From Dichomitus squalens LYAD-421 SS1 (lineage: Eukaryota > Basidiomycota > Agaricomycetes > Polyporales > Polyporaceae): a stretch of DNA of 64,000 bases. The notes beneath the pieces were generated by a model. It was not told where the DNA came from. It saw nothing but the letters and a program-made list of their open reading frames with translations, and searched no databases. The stretch covers positions 316,710-380,709 of the forward strand of contig NW_006766895.1 of NCBI RefSeq assembly GCF_000275845.1, written 5' to 3'. This document shows, piece by piece, positions 35,235 through 46,010 of the stretch (its first letter is position 1; every line of letters begins with the position of its first letter). Made by a program: the position numbers and the translations under genes.

Positions 35235-36371
35235 TTACGCCCCGATCGCCTGGCACCAAGCGCACTGGGCGACCCATGCCCGCACCCCCTCGTCCCCCGC
35301 CTCGTAAGGGGCCCGTTCGGGACAGTTCTCAGGGAGCCCATGCCCGTGCTCGTAGTGGTCGTCCCTAGCCGTCGTATGACAGTAGGGACAGTGCAGCTTC
35401 TTGAAGTGCAGGTGGTTGTCCCGCACGTGCCGGTGAAGCGCAGACCGCGTCATCACCGAGGCACACCCACTCCAGCCGCACTGCACCTTCGTCGTGCACT
35501 TGGTGTCGGAACAGTGCACGTCTCGCAAGTGGTCCAGCAGCCCCTCGGGGCTCACGACCGCGCCGCAGTTCTGGACGTGGCAGGTGACAGGGACCTCGAT
35601 CCGGACGACGTTCGAGTGGGCGTCGAACCGCGTCCGGAACGCGTCGACGTGTGGAGGGTACGGAGCCGCTTGACCATCTTCTGTTGGCGGCGAAGGCGAA
35701 GGCTGGACACAGGGCACCTCATCTGCAGCGGGATAAGGGTAGTCGAGATGGTTATAACCATCACTGGGTGGTTCAACATTTCTTAGCGCATTCAGGTTGG
35801 AGATATTGCGAGTAGGCTGACTTACAATGTATCCGGGGCCTGTGGGACGCAATTGACGTCGGCGGCAGGCTGTCCCCATTCAAAGCCGAAGTCGACGAAG
35901 TCGTGCCTAAGCGTAGGAAAACCAACCCGGAATCAACAACTATCCAAGCGGAGTCGCCAACCACGTACTCATCATACGAAATCGCGACATCGTACAAAGC
36001 CTGTTGCATGCTCCAGGAGTTGTCGAACCCCTGGACACTCTGGCCGTAGGGCACGACCGGTGTCAGTATTGGTGGCGTGCTAGCCACCGACGAACTGCTG
36101 GTCGGCCTGCCCCATGAAAATACTCGTTTAGCTGAAGCGTTCGACGGAACGTGACTACTCACGAATAGCCCGGCCAGTCTGAGGCGTCCCTGTAACCGGA
36201 GTCCCCCAAAGCTCCGGTGAATATGCTGACGCGTGGTTAGGTTCCGAGCGTTCAATGACAGCTGATCAGGAGAGCTCACCTGGATGGACCAGCGACAGGA
36301 CCCTGCGTTGACAAGTCAGTGCAGTACGCCTCCCAGGACCCCTCCATTACAAAGTCGAAATAGGCATCCAT
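35235..36371 (-). CDS. C2H2 zinc-finger protein (intact paralogue)
   Basis: Five exons, 36371-36280, 36225-36163, 36106-35969, 35906-35826 and 35781-35235, close in phase to 306 residues starting MDAYFDFVMEGSWEAY. The N-terminal half is Pro/Ser-rich and acidic. The C-terminal half carries three zinc-binding motifs: CHVQNC...HLRDVH, CGWSGC...HRHVRDNH and CPYC...HYEHGHG, plus a final CAWC. It is probably a nuclear DNA-binding protein. The fourth intron is only 44 nt with a CTAAG acceptor. The copy at 11889-13500 is a frameshifted relative, nearly identical over the last exon and the end of exon 4 but diverged elsewhere. It does not resemble the C2H2 gene at 2218 beyond the finger motif. Confidence 0.88.
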
Positions 36372-38603
36372 AACGAAAGTTTAATAAAAATAAGGGAATG
36401 GGGAAAGGGGGTGCGCCGCTCGGGTGGTGGACGAGGTCTCGGTCATAGCGTTTGGCGCGCTTTTGAACCCCGTTGTGTTTGGTCCGACACAACAACGTGG
36501 ATGCACCTCCGCGTCTTGCACGTGAGTATGTTTATGGCAATCTCTTACCGTTCAACAAACTGAACAATGGGATTGCTCCTGGACCACGTGCAGCGGTCGA
36601 TTGGAATGTCGGGATCGCCTATTGTCGACGGCGGCACTGTCGCCGAAGGATCCTAACCACGGAGCTGCCGCACCATTCAATCCGTTTATCGACTTCGCAC
36701 CACCTTCCTCGTCGTCTTGTACTGCATCTTCGCAGTGTCGCTCTTCAGCTCTTCCGACCTGCTCCTGCTCCGGTTCGTTCGCCGGTGGCAGCAAGGAATT
36801 ATACTCGGTTTAGCTACAGCTTAGACGCTGTACAGAGGTCAGTTCGAAGGATGCCTCTGAACATATACCAACCCACTCACCGCACGGGCCCTAGCGCATA
36901 GTTCGCCACTTTCCGCCGAAACCACCAACATGCCCGCCAGCCTGAGACACGCACAACATCACATTCCTCCCACCCTAACCACAAACTGAGGCAGCAACAG
37001 GTGGTACGGCCGCTGACTAGCTGTGTACTTAACCATTAGTCGAATCGGTACACTAAAAATCACCTGATGCCCGACTATCAGCTAGAATCTCGTTCCCGAC
37101 AAGGGAACATCTTGAGAGCTGCCAACTGGATCATCATACGTCCGAGGAGAGGTGAGGTGAGGAACGGTATGCCTCCTTTGAGTTGCGGTCGTCGATGCTG
37201 CAGCAAGAGTCTGGGCGGGTAAGGGGCGAGCTAGGTTTACCCAGCGGCATCAAGGCATAGGGGCCCTAGCAGGCGGCTCCAGATCGCCTTGTTTTCGTTC
37301 TGGTAGTGGTCCTCAAGCATGTCCATCTACGCCCGGGACAATTTGAGTATTCGTGCGAGGATAACAAGGATAACAAGACGTCTGCGGCCAGCATCGCTTT
37401 TACGTCTGTGTATATCCTGAATCCCTGAAGAACGGAGTGTTGAGTACGCGGAAGTGAGCAACAGTACTGGCTTCCTAGGGTCGGTGGACGCGAGATGTTC
37501 TCGAATACCGAGTGTAGCCATCTACAGTGTCTGCACCCGAGTTGATGGCGCAGGATATTAAAGCACTACACGGAGAGACGGCTTGTTGATTAGTCGAGCG
37601 GGCTCAACGACGCTGATTACTTCTTCATCAGTCCGGCTAGCAGGCGGCCAGGTAGTTTGAAGTTAGGTGTCGAAGTCGTCCATGAAGCCTTTGAGAAACG
37701 TTGAGCTTCGCTTTTAGGTAGTTCGTTCCGGATGTCGGCCCTAATCGAATTGAGGAAGATATGAAAGGACAGGAGCCAGCGTATAAAATGCCGACGGGAC
37801 GTTGTCAGATGAGTGAAAATTAGACGTGTGTCCAACGCACCTCCTGCCGCGCCTTGATATCACTGTTCGCTAAATGCCATGATGCGGGTGGATGGGATTG
37901 TGCAAATAGATCTTTGAACACCGAGGAATAACCTTCGAGGATACCTCTACCGTACGTACGCGGGATTTAACATCTCCAGGTTGAAGGACAACGGTACCAT
38001 CTTCGACGCAGGGCACATTGTCCTTGCGTAGTTGTATCCGGTGCATTTGGACCACCAACGGCAGGTGCATTAGCGAGAAGTCGGTCATCGACACGTCTGG
38101 CTTTGGCTTGCATCAAGCTGTGTTTCCTCATGTGACAATATTACGCACTCGCCTCCTGGTAACGCGTGTCGACACTACGGCTGGTTAAGGAGACTTGGAG
38201 AGGCACCGTTACTGGTCTAAATCACGACGGGAGCTGCGTCCATTTTGAAAACTGAAGGAGAGACCGTTCTGGCATATTCAAGGGGCAGACTAGAACGAGT
38301 AGTGACTGCCAGCTTTACTTAGGGTAGGCGACACTTCCCACTCCGCCACGTAGCTCATGCGCGCGTTCGAACCCCTGCGCCCACAGTTGTCGTATTTATG
38401 ATTTCCGAACTACGATCCGCTTTCGGGATATCCTCGTGACTACATCACCTTGTCTCGAGCTGTGTGAAACTCAGCTGGAACCCACAAAAAAGGAGCATTA
38501 AGCAATGCCATTAGTACGCTAGTAACGAGAGCGAGCAGCAGAGACGTCTATATACCCTTAAGGACAGGAATCATTAGCACTCCAAGTAACCAACCAAAAC
38601 GAC
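36372..38603. other. 2.2 kb without a recognised gene
   Basis: Minus-strand open frames at 37327-37521, 37617-37835 and 37870-38094 have protein-like composition but no motif I recognise and could not be joined. Confidence 0.4.
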
Positions 38604-40279
38604 CTAATCGCTCTCCGTATGATACTCGTCGTCGTCATCCTGCTCCAAGCTGGACCGGCTCTTACCCTTCGATTTGGCATCCTCGTCCGTGACAAACTCG
38701 ACTACAACCTGTCCTCCGCCCTTGAGCACGTCGATGTCACCTATCTTCTTCCCTGCCTCCCACGGGACCTCGCGACGCGGGTAGGCAAGCACGAGCTTGA
38801 AGCCCCACCACTTCTCAGGCGACCGTCCAGTGCGCTGCATGTTCCCCACGATGCCCTCCTCCCCTTCCTTACCGCCTTGCGGCGGAGCGACAGGATCGGC
38901 GTCCTGGACAAACTCGGGGGGAATGAGCAGCGAGTCGACATAGGCGTAAAGCGATGTCAAAGGGTCGCTCTCCCCAAAGAAGCGCACAGAGCGCCGCCCA
39001 TCCGGCATCCGCACTCCAACGCGCATAGTCTTGCCGCGCCCGCTCTCTCCAGGGCGCGGCTCGCGCAGGACGAGCCCGCGCCTCAACCAACGACGCCACT
39101 CCATGCGATGCGCAACCCACTGCTTTTTTGCCTCCTCCGCTTTGTGCTCTTCTTCAATCGCCCGCGCCTGAGCCTCTGCCGCGCGTCGCTTCTCATCTTG
39201 CGCAGCGGCGTCTGCTGCACGCTTCTGGAGGATCCGCTCGGCGTCCTTGCGGCGGGATTCCTCGAACGCGCGGTCCTGCTCGGCACGAAGAGCGCGTTCG
39301 CGCTCGCGCTCGGCGGCTTCCAGGCGGAGCTTGTTGAGGAATGGCGTCACACGGGGGAGCAGCTGCTCGTTGAGGTGGATCACAAGGGTCTGTGCAGCAG
39401 TCGGCGCGGACGTCGACGGGATGGAGGGTCCTTGGTGACGGGAGAGGATCGTCATGGTAGGCGCAGGCGCGGAAGAGGACCCCGGGGCGCGGCGTGGCTG
39501 GAGCGCGATGAACGCTATAAAGGGGTAAGTTGTAGCTTGCAACTTCTGTGCGGCTGAAGACGGAGGGTCAGTAAAGGGCTTGATACTACCATGCAAATGA
39601 AACCGCACATACCACTCCAAGCTTCCCTATCGCGAATATCACCACCCCAGACGAGAATCTCGTTTTCTTGGATGATGCGGAGGAAGCTAGGGTCCGTGAG
39701 TGTGCTCCTGAAATGCGGGTGAGACGACGCTCAGTGACCAAGCGGAGGGACGCGGGCTTACCGCTTAAATTCAGCATCATTGTCATGTTCGCTGCTGACG
39801 ATAACGACACAACCAATCTTGAGGTCGCGCTGACAGGTCCTCGCAAACTCCTCGTATCCCCCGAGGAAAAAGTCGGGCAGCAACTTGTCGCTTTCGGCGC
39901 TGCCGTTCGAGCCTTCCTCCCAGGCACTGCCCCGCGCAGTCAGAGTTGACGGGCCCGCCACCCCAGAGGCGACGCCGTGCCCGTTACCCTGCGACTGCTT
40001 CCGGTTACCGCTTCGACTGATGCAGACCGCACCAGTCTCTTCCTCAAGAGCACGGACCCACTGCTCTGCGACACTTTTAGGGTCTCGAGATTCCCTGCTT
40101 CGCCCAGGACCGAGGGGGCGGTACGAGAAAGAGTAGGATCCAAAGCTGGGAAGCGGAATGCGGAGGGCTCGGAAGATAAATCGAAGAAGAGAAAAGAGAG
40201 GATATAGCGGGATCGCAAGTATGTTGAAGACGATACGCAAGGGTCGGATGATGATTGTTCCGAAGAAGCTTGACTCCTG
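38604..40279 (-). CDS. UBX-domain protein of the UBXD8/FAF2/Ubx2 type (5' end unresolved)
   Basis: Exons 40279-39762, 39707-39613 and 39553-38604 are in phase. At the N-terminus SFFGTIIIRPLRIVFNILAI and the following YPLFSLLRFIFRALRIPL form the hydrophobic hairpin that anchors UBXD8 proteins in the ER or lipid-droplet surface. Next comes a UAS (thioredoxin-like) domain: LPDFFLGGYEEFARTCQRD, FLRIIQENEILVWGGDI and TYPFIAFIALQPRR. A long charged coiled coil (ERERERALRAEQDRAFEESR) leads to the C-terminal UBX domain (KTMRVGVRMPDGRRSVRFF...YPRREV). Such proteins recruit Cdc48/p97 to ER-associated degradation. The first visible exon opens at an acceptor, not an ATG. An N-terminal UBA domain, present in relatives, was not found upstream. 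Divergent from the Cue1-like gene. Confidence 0.9.
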
Positions 40280-41452
40280 CTAACTCAAATCAGTGAATAA
40301 TCAGACAGACGAGAGGCAGGGTGAAATGCTAGAATTCCAGTATGGCGGCAGGATTGCGATGAAGAACCACTGCGCTTGAGCACCCGCACGACTTAATCAC
40401 GGCGCAGAAGACGAATGGTCAGCTACACAAGAAGAGCCGGAATACACCCGTAGCGGCGGGAGCAGAGGCATCCCCGTTTCTCTATAGAAACATTTAGGTG
40501 CGAAGGAAGAGTTTGCTCAATGCCCGCGTTTGAGGAACTATAGATAACTAATGTTTTCTTGCCGTGACAATCTTCACATAGACCTTAGAGTGACTGCAAC
40601 AGCAAGAATACTGAGAGCCGATACCTGGGCGCCTGAACGTCTAAGACTGCCCGTGATATAATGTTGGCGTGAAAGAATATGGCATTCTCTGCTGAATGAA
40701 AGCTCCTATCCTGTGCAAGGGACGAAAAGGCCGTGGAAGGCCAGCCATACTGGAAAACGTCTATTGATGTGAGGGACATACCACGGGGCGGAATTCCCGG
40801 CGGCCTTGAGGGCCGTTCAAGAGACCATCCTGCTCAGAATCATCGATTTCAAACTGTTCAACATGATTGGTAGATTCATGCGCCGGAGGCGATGGAGGAG
40901 GGGGTACACCGTCGAATACAACCTCTGCCGCACGCTGTGGGATAGCGTTAGCTTACATTCACAGTTATGCCCAGGCTCAGCATTTGCGACAAACTTGGCC
41001 AGGTGTGGACGAATCGTCGCATCTAAGTATGCTGAGCCCATGCTGGGCTAAGGAACTTCAACGTACCTGTACGTCCCAGTCCACGCTGGCCAGAACTGAA
41101 ATTGCAACCTCTGCGTCACCTCCATTTGTCTGCGCCGGAGACAGCGAGTCGATGTCCATGGTCAGCTGGCGGAGTCAGAAGGAGCGTCAGAGCAGCGAGA
41201 ACTGCTAGTTGGGAATATATTATGGGAAAGATGTGGCAATGTGCAGAGAGGACAGGATGGAGCATGTGAACCGAGCTGCCACTCTATGGCCTGATAAGTG
41301 GGTTATGTCATTATTTTTGATGACATAAGGTCTAATTGGCATCTTGCCGCCGGCCTCGCCGCCACAATTCACGCTTGGTCTTGTCTCGTAACACTCACCA
41401 CCTCGCTACTGAGCTTCACATCTGCACGGGACTTGCTGAACGGCCGGACGTT
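40280..41452. other. divergent spacer, UBX and Cue1-like genes
   Basis: About 1.2 kb. It should hold both promoters and any first exon of the UBX gene. I could not identify a UBA-coding exon in it. Confidence 0.4.
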
Positions 41453-42633
41453 ATGGGAGAAGTCGTCAATGTTCTTGTTGCGGTTGCAGTGATTGTCTTG
41501 GTCGTGCGCTGGGCGACATCTGGTGCGTGCTACCGATTCCTGGACTCGACCACTGGCCTGACGAACTGTCTCCACACTCACTCACTATGCTCATCTCGGA
41601 CACTTTGGATTCGCTATAGGCATCAAGGACAGTAACGGAGCACCATCGCCTTCCGCCGTTCTGGGCTTCCGGCCCAAGAATGTCACGCCCGAAATGGTAT
41701 GTCTCTTCCTTCTCATCCCATATCTTCCTTACCGTGGCTTCAGGTAGAGACAGTACAAAGTATGTTCCCGGATATCCCGAGGTGAGTTATGCCCCTTCAG
41801 AATCGTGCTTCCTTCTGTCGCCTACATGCGCTCGGGTTCTTTGTGGTCCCGAGGGGATTTATCTTCTCGGTCGGTCTGCTTGATCCTCAGTCCATCCACT
41901 CCTGCGCATATTTGCATCCGTTAATATCGGCTATGATTGTTCGATGGCTGGTCTGCAGGATGGGGGAACGCTCAGCGACCAAATCCAAATCTCGGAACAC
42001 GGACCATGCTCCTCTGCGACCAATGATATGTCAAGAACGTCCGACTGACGACGGTTATGCAGCGACAATATTCGTTATGACCTACTGAGAACGGGAAACA
42101 TCCAACAAACGTCCAACAAGATTCTAGAACGTGGCTTCTTGCCTGCGGTGCGTCTTCCTCGCCTTCGCCGAGTCATTGAAACCCGTCTCATCCAGACATA
42201 TCCCGACAGCCTCCACCAGCATATTATACCGTCTATCCTCGAAATGTTGGACCAACCGCTCCTGCCCAGCCAGCTGCTGCATCCGCGGCAATTAGCAACG
42301 CTACGGCCGGCTCGTCAAAACCCAAGAGGTCCGAGAACCTGCTCACACGATACCAACTCGAGGCGCATACCTCCGCAACGTCGGTCGGGACGGAGCCGGA
42401 GTCGGCGGGCGGCAAGGCTGTGTGGGAGGACACTGCGGAGAAGCGCGAAGCAAGCCTGCGGGAGCGCAAGGCGCGCATGATCCTCGCTGCGAGAGAGTAC
42501 GTACCTACCTTTGCCTTCTTCTGCCACGGCAAGTGCTTCCCATGGTCACTCTACATGTAACTGACGGCTCGTTTGGTGTTGCAGGCGACTGCTTGCTCAG
42601 CAGGCGAAGGAGGCCGGCGGCGCGAGTTCTTGA
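41453..42633 (+). CDS. CUE-domain ER membrane protein, Cue1-like
   Basis: Six exons, 41453-41522, 41620-41696, 41744-41781, 42063-42147, 42210-42496 and 42585-42633, close in phase to 201 residues. An N-terminal membrane anchor (MGEVVNVLVAVAVIVLVVRW) is followed by a CUE ubiquitin-binding domain: VETVQSMFPDIP, then SDNIRYDLLRTGNIQQTSNK and ILERGFLPAPP. Asp-Ile-Pro and the Leu-Leu-type end are typical of the fold. A C-terminal basic helix (EKREASLRERKARMILAARE, then RLLAQQAKE) resembles the Ubc7-binding end of Cue1. Cue1 tethers the E2 Ubc7 at the ER for ER-associated degradation. The fourth intron... the one before exon 4 is 281 nt, the others 47-97 nt. The family fit in length and layout is good. 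Confidence 0.9.
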
Positions 42634-43833
42634 GGGTGGGGGCGTGACGGTGTTCGAATGGAGGACTGAAAATATGTTAATCCTCCCCTTGTACCCTTGG
42701 ATCAGTATCCCTAATTTCTCGTCATTGCTCCCTGTCCAATACAACGGATTTTGTGCGCTCATACACACGCGGGACATGTCTTGTCCTAACCGCCTTCCAT
42801 CCGATCCATATGGATGTGGCCAGGCTTGAGTTGCATCGCGAACCGGGATTGCAACATTCATCCTGTCAAGTACGTTTTCGGCTCCCTGCACGTTGTGGTT
42901 TTCAGACCGTGAATGGATACGCATACACCGACCGTAAAGTTGGCGGGATGCCCCGCAACGGTCGGTACTTACGCGATGTCAGCTCGATCCGCAGGGACGA
43001 TAACGGAATTATGTAGTATGTACCACGCCGTGCCCAGATACTTGGGCCGCAGCAATTACACACTGCACTATATCCGCGCTCCGAACCTACCACGACCCTT
43101 CGCGTTTTCATCTCCGGCGGATCATCTGAGCCTGATGCCGTATACGAGACCGCGCCCAAGTTTTACCGATGCACTCAAGCATGCCAGTTGTGCAAGTAGA
43201 CCCTTCTCATGAGCATATGCGTGTTCAAATTCTTGCACCAGACCAAAAAGGCACTGTAGGACTAGGGTAACGAATGGGGAACATGGGTATGTCGTGACCG
43301 AGAGACGACGCGTTTCTCGATGTTGACTGATGTAACAGTGAAAGACATCATGCGTGGTCTTCCCAACTTCCTTGATGTTGCGCGCGCGATCCGTTCATGA
43401 TACAGTTGCGCATCAATGGTCAGCCGCCTGTAGCCCCATCAAAGCCATGCGGGAGTGCGATGATGTGCTCACAGGCTTCCCATCATGCACCTCCTCTTCG
43501 GAGGTGACTGATTTTGGATTACTCGCGCCACATAACAACCAGAAATAGAACACAACGTCTGGGGGAGGCCACAGGCCCCGCCGATCGGTCAGCCATATCA
43601 CACATTCGCGCAATTCAGGATAAGGAATGGGACTCCAGTATTACTCCGCCTCGCGAGACAGAGGGTATGAACAGGCACCCGGGTATAGCCGCCGCGGTGA
43701 ATTAGCTACTCCAAATATCTGAGCTCGAACACAACAGTTTCGTAAGCATCAGCAGAACAGTCGTATTCGTAAGAATCGCTCTGGGAGCACCGATCGAAAG
43801 GAAGGACAAGGCAACGGAGAGCGGCCTTGTTCC
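42634..43833. other. 1.2 kb without a recognised gene
   Basis: 3' regions of the Cue1-like gene (+) and the small secreted protein gene (-). No gene recognised. Confidence 0.45.
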
Positions 43834-44613
43834 TTAGAGGTGGAGGATGGAGATAACCTCGGCAAGGTTCAGGTTGAGAATGAAGGGGATGACTTCCTTC
43901 AGAAGGGGAACGAGGACCTTCAGGAGGTCAGTAAGGACGGTCCCGACAAGCTGGAGGACGACCGAGAGGAGATCGGCAACAGTGATACCGACGACCTTCA
44001 CAAGGTCTTGCACCGTCGTGTCGACCGCAGGGCCGGCGATGGAAACGACAGCACCGACGGACTTGAACACGAGCTAAATGGGAGAGGCGTGAGCGTAGAA
44101 CGGCACACATCGCGCTGTGTACTTACGACAACGACACCAGCAACGAGATGAGCGACCTCATCCACGGTAACCAGGACGGTGCCCTCCGTGGAGGCGAGGA
44201 TGACAGAGACGTCCTGGCCAACAAGGCCCTTCAGGGCAGTAACTGCACCGGTCAGAGTATCGACGATCTCGTGGACAGGACCCTGGATGTTGTTCGCCGT
44301 CGCGTTCTGAGCAGTAATGAAGGCTACAACCACAAGTTGAGTAGCACGAGCGGAAACTACGAAAGTGATAACACTTACTGAGAGCGTCAGTCGCAGGGGC
44401 GAGGTCCGCCTGCAAGCCGGTGAGGATGGCAGCAAGGCCCTGGGGAGCATCGGCACGGTTGGCAAGACCACCGGCGACGTTGGGAAGGGGGACACTGTTC
44501 ACAAAGGAACCAACGGTGTTGGCTACGGAGTCGACCGGGGTGTCGATGGGGCGGGCGGAGGTGAAGGCGCCAAAGGCGAGGGCAGCGATGACGGAGAGCT
44601 TGCTGAAGAACAT
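43834..44613 (-). CDS. small secreted hydrophobic protein
   Basis: Exons 44613-44379, 44323-44127 and 44073-43834 join in phase to 223 residues. Signal peptide MFFSKLSVIAALAFGAFTSA. The mature protein is Val/Leu/Ala-rich with few charged residues, no cysteine pattern and no catalytic motif: VNSVPLPNVAGGLANR, then LTGAVTALKGLVGQDVSVIL and a C-terminal run LLSVVLQLVGTVLTDLLKVL ending ISILHL. The layout resembles the secreted, hydrophobin-associated Sc15-like proteins of Agaricomycetes, which coat hyphae, but I recognise it only by general pattern. A TATA box lies about 135 bases upstream. Confidence 0.82.
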
Positions 44614-44746
44614 ATTGTACTGAAAAGAGTGTGGATTGCGTAGAGCTGGAGGGAGACTAGAGTGTCTGTGGAGAGAGAAGTAGGAGAGGAGAGGAGACTA
44701 CTTGACCGCAGGAGTCAATGCGGTTCCTTCTCCAAGTCGCCCAGGC

Positions 44747-44752
44747 TTTATA
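44747..44752 (-). promoter_or_regulatory. TATA box of the small secreted protein gene
   Basis: TATAAA on the minus strand about 135 bases before the ATG at 44613, the same spacing as in the hydrophobin gene. Confidence 0.55.
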
Positions 44753-44754
44753 CC

Positions 44755-46010
44755 CATCGGCGCTGCTGGTGTGTTTTGCAGATGCAGAGTCATGCGCGAG
44801 TGCGTCACTGTGACAGCAGGTCATGAAAGTGTTTCATTAGACAAATTGCTAAGCGAGGGAAGCAACGTAACCGAGACTCGTTGTGTTAGGGCTGATCATT
44901 CCGATCATTTTACTCCACCTTGTCAGTATCTTCCACCGATAGTCATTGGCGCGGTGGCCGCCATAGGGCTTCCCATCCGCGTTATTCATCCCATCTGCCA
45001 CCCATCTATCAGCAGCAGATGCTTGCGCGCAAGCAGAAGCGCTGTTCTCACCATACCGTAGATGGGAGGTTGATTCGTCCAAAGGGGATGGTCAGAAATG
45101 ACGTTTCGGGATCGCCCGCCGCCTTCCAGAGCACCTTGAGTCGGCTGCGCCCGTCGTATGCGTGTCGGCAGTCGCTACGCGCTCATACGCGGTGCCCTCC
45201 AGGAGGCGGCTGAACGTAAAAGACAAGAGGAAGAACCGCGACCGATGGAGCGGAGACACTAGCGACGCGCTAACCGCTTGCTTGGGTCATGGAGCGCTTC
45301 TTGATCTCTCCGCAACCCTGCAACGGCGGATCGGCGGCGCTTTTTGATCTGCCTTGGAACAATCGGCCAATCAGGCGGGCATCTTGTTGGAAGGTGCAAT
45401 TTCGGCGGGGAGGGTCGGCTACAGTAGAAGATTTGGGGGTGCTGCCGAGACAGCGGAAAGGAAGAGGTCATTGGGACTGCTTGGAAAGTGGGCGTGCCGC
45501 ACGAAGATTTTGTGGACGAAGAAGCATAGAGCTCTGTCAGTGGATATCGTCCTCGGGCCTCGGACGGCGGCGGATGTATTATCCAGAGATATGGTCTTGG
45601 GGTGAGGACTGCGGACATAGAACGGCCACCTCCCGGAACTCTGGAGTTGACGCAATTTGAAGGCACTGTGAGGCGAGCTTTGATGACCCGGGCAGGGTCG
45701 CGAGGCATTATGCACGTGTGCTGAGGAGGGACGCATAAGATCTGGTCAACTTGAGGCGCACGAAGCATTGTCTACACAAGTTGGAGGAGAGATTGATGTA
45801 CCACTCCTTAGGCCAAGTATGTAGACACATAGGGGTTTGACTTCAAATAAGCTCAAGGCTTCAAGTTGTCGGCTTTTAGCGTTTACTGTCCCACGCGGAG
45901 CCGTCTGAACGCTGTTGACCGACGGCGATAGACAACAGGTACAAACAACCGCTCCTGTGACGTTTCTCCAGGCGCTTCGTCCTTCAGGACCGTTGCGTTA
46001 TCCTTGCAGT
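44755..46010. other. divergent spacer
   Basis: Upstream regions of the secreted protein gene (-) and the hydrolase gene (+). A 169-codon minus-strand open frame (45259-45768) has no recognisable domain. Confidence 0.4.

Noticed and set aside
38335..38400. GTTCGAACCCC resembling a tRNA B box
   Set aside because: The flanks do not form a T stem or an acceptor stem on either strand.
45259..45768. 169-codon minus-strand open frame
   Set aside because: No domain or credible splice context. It lies in a divergent promoter region.
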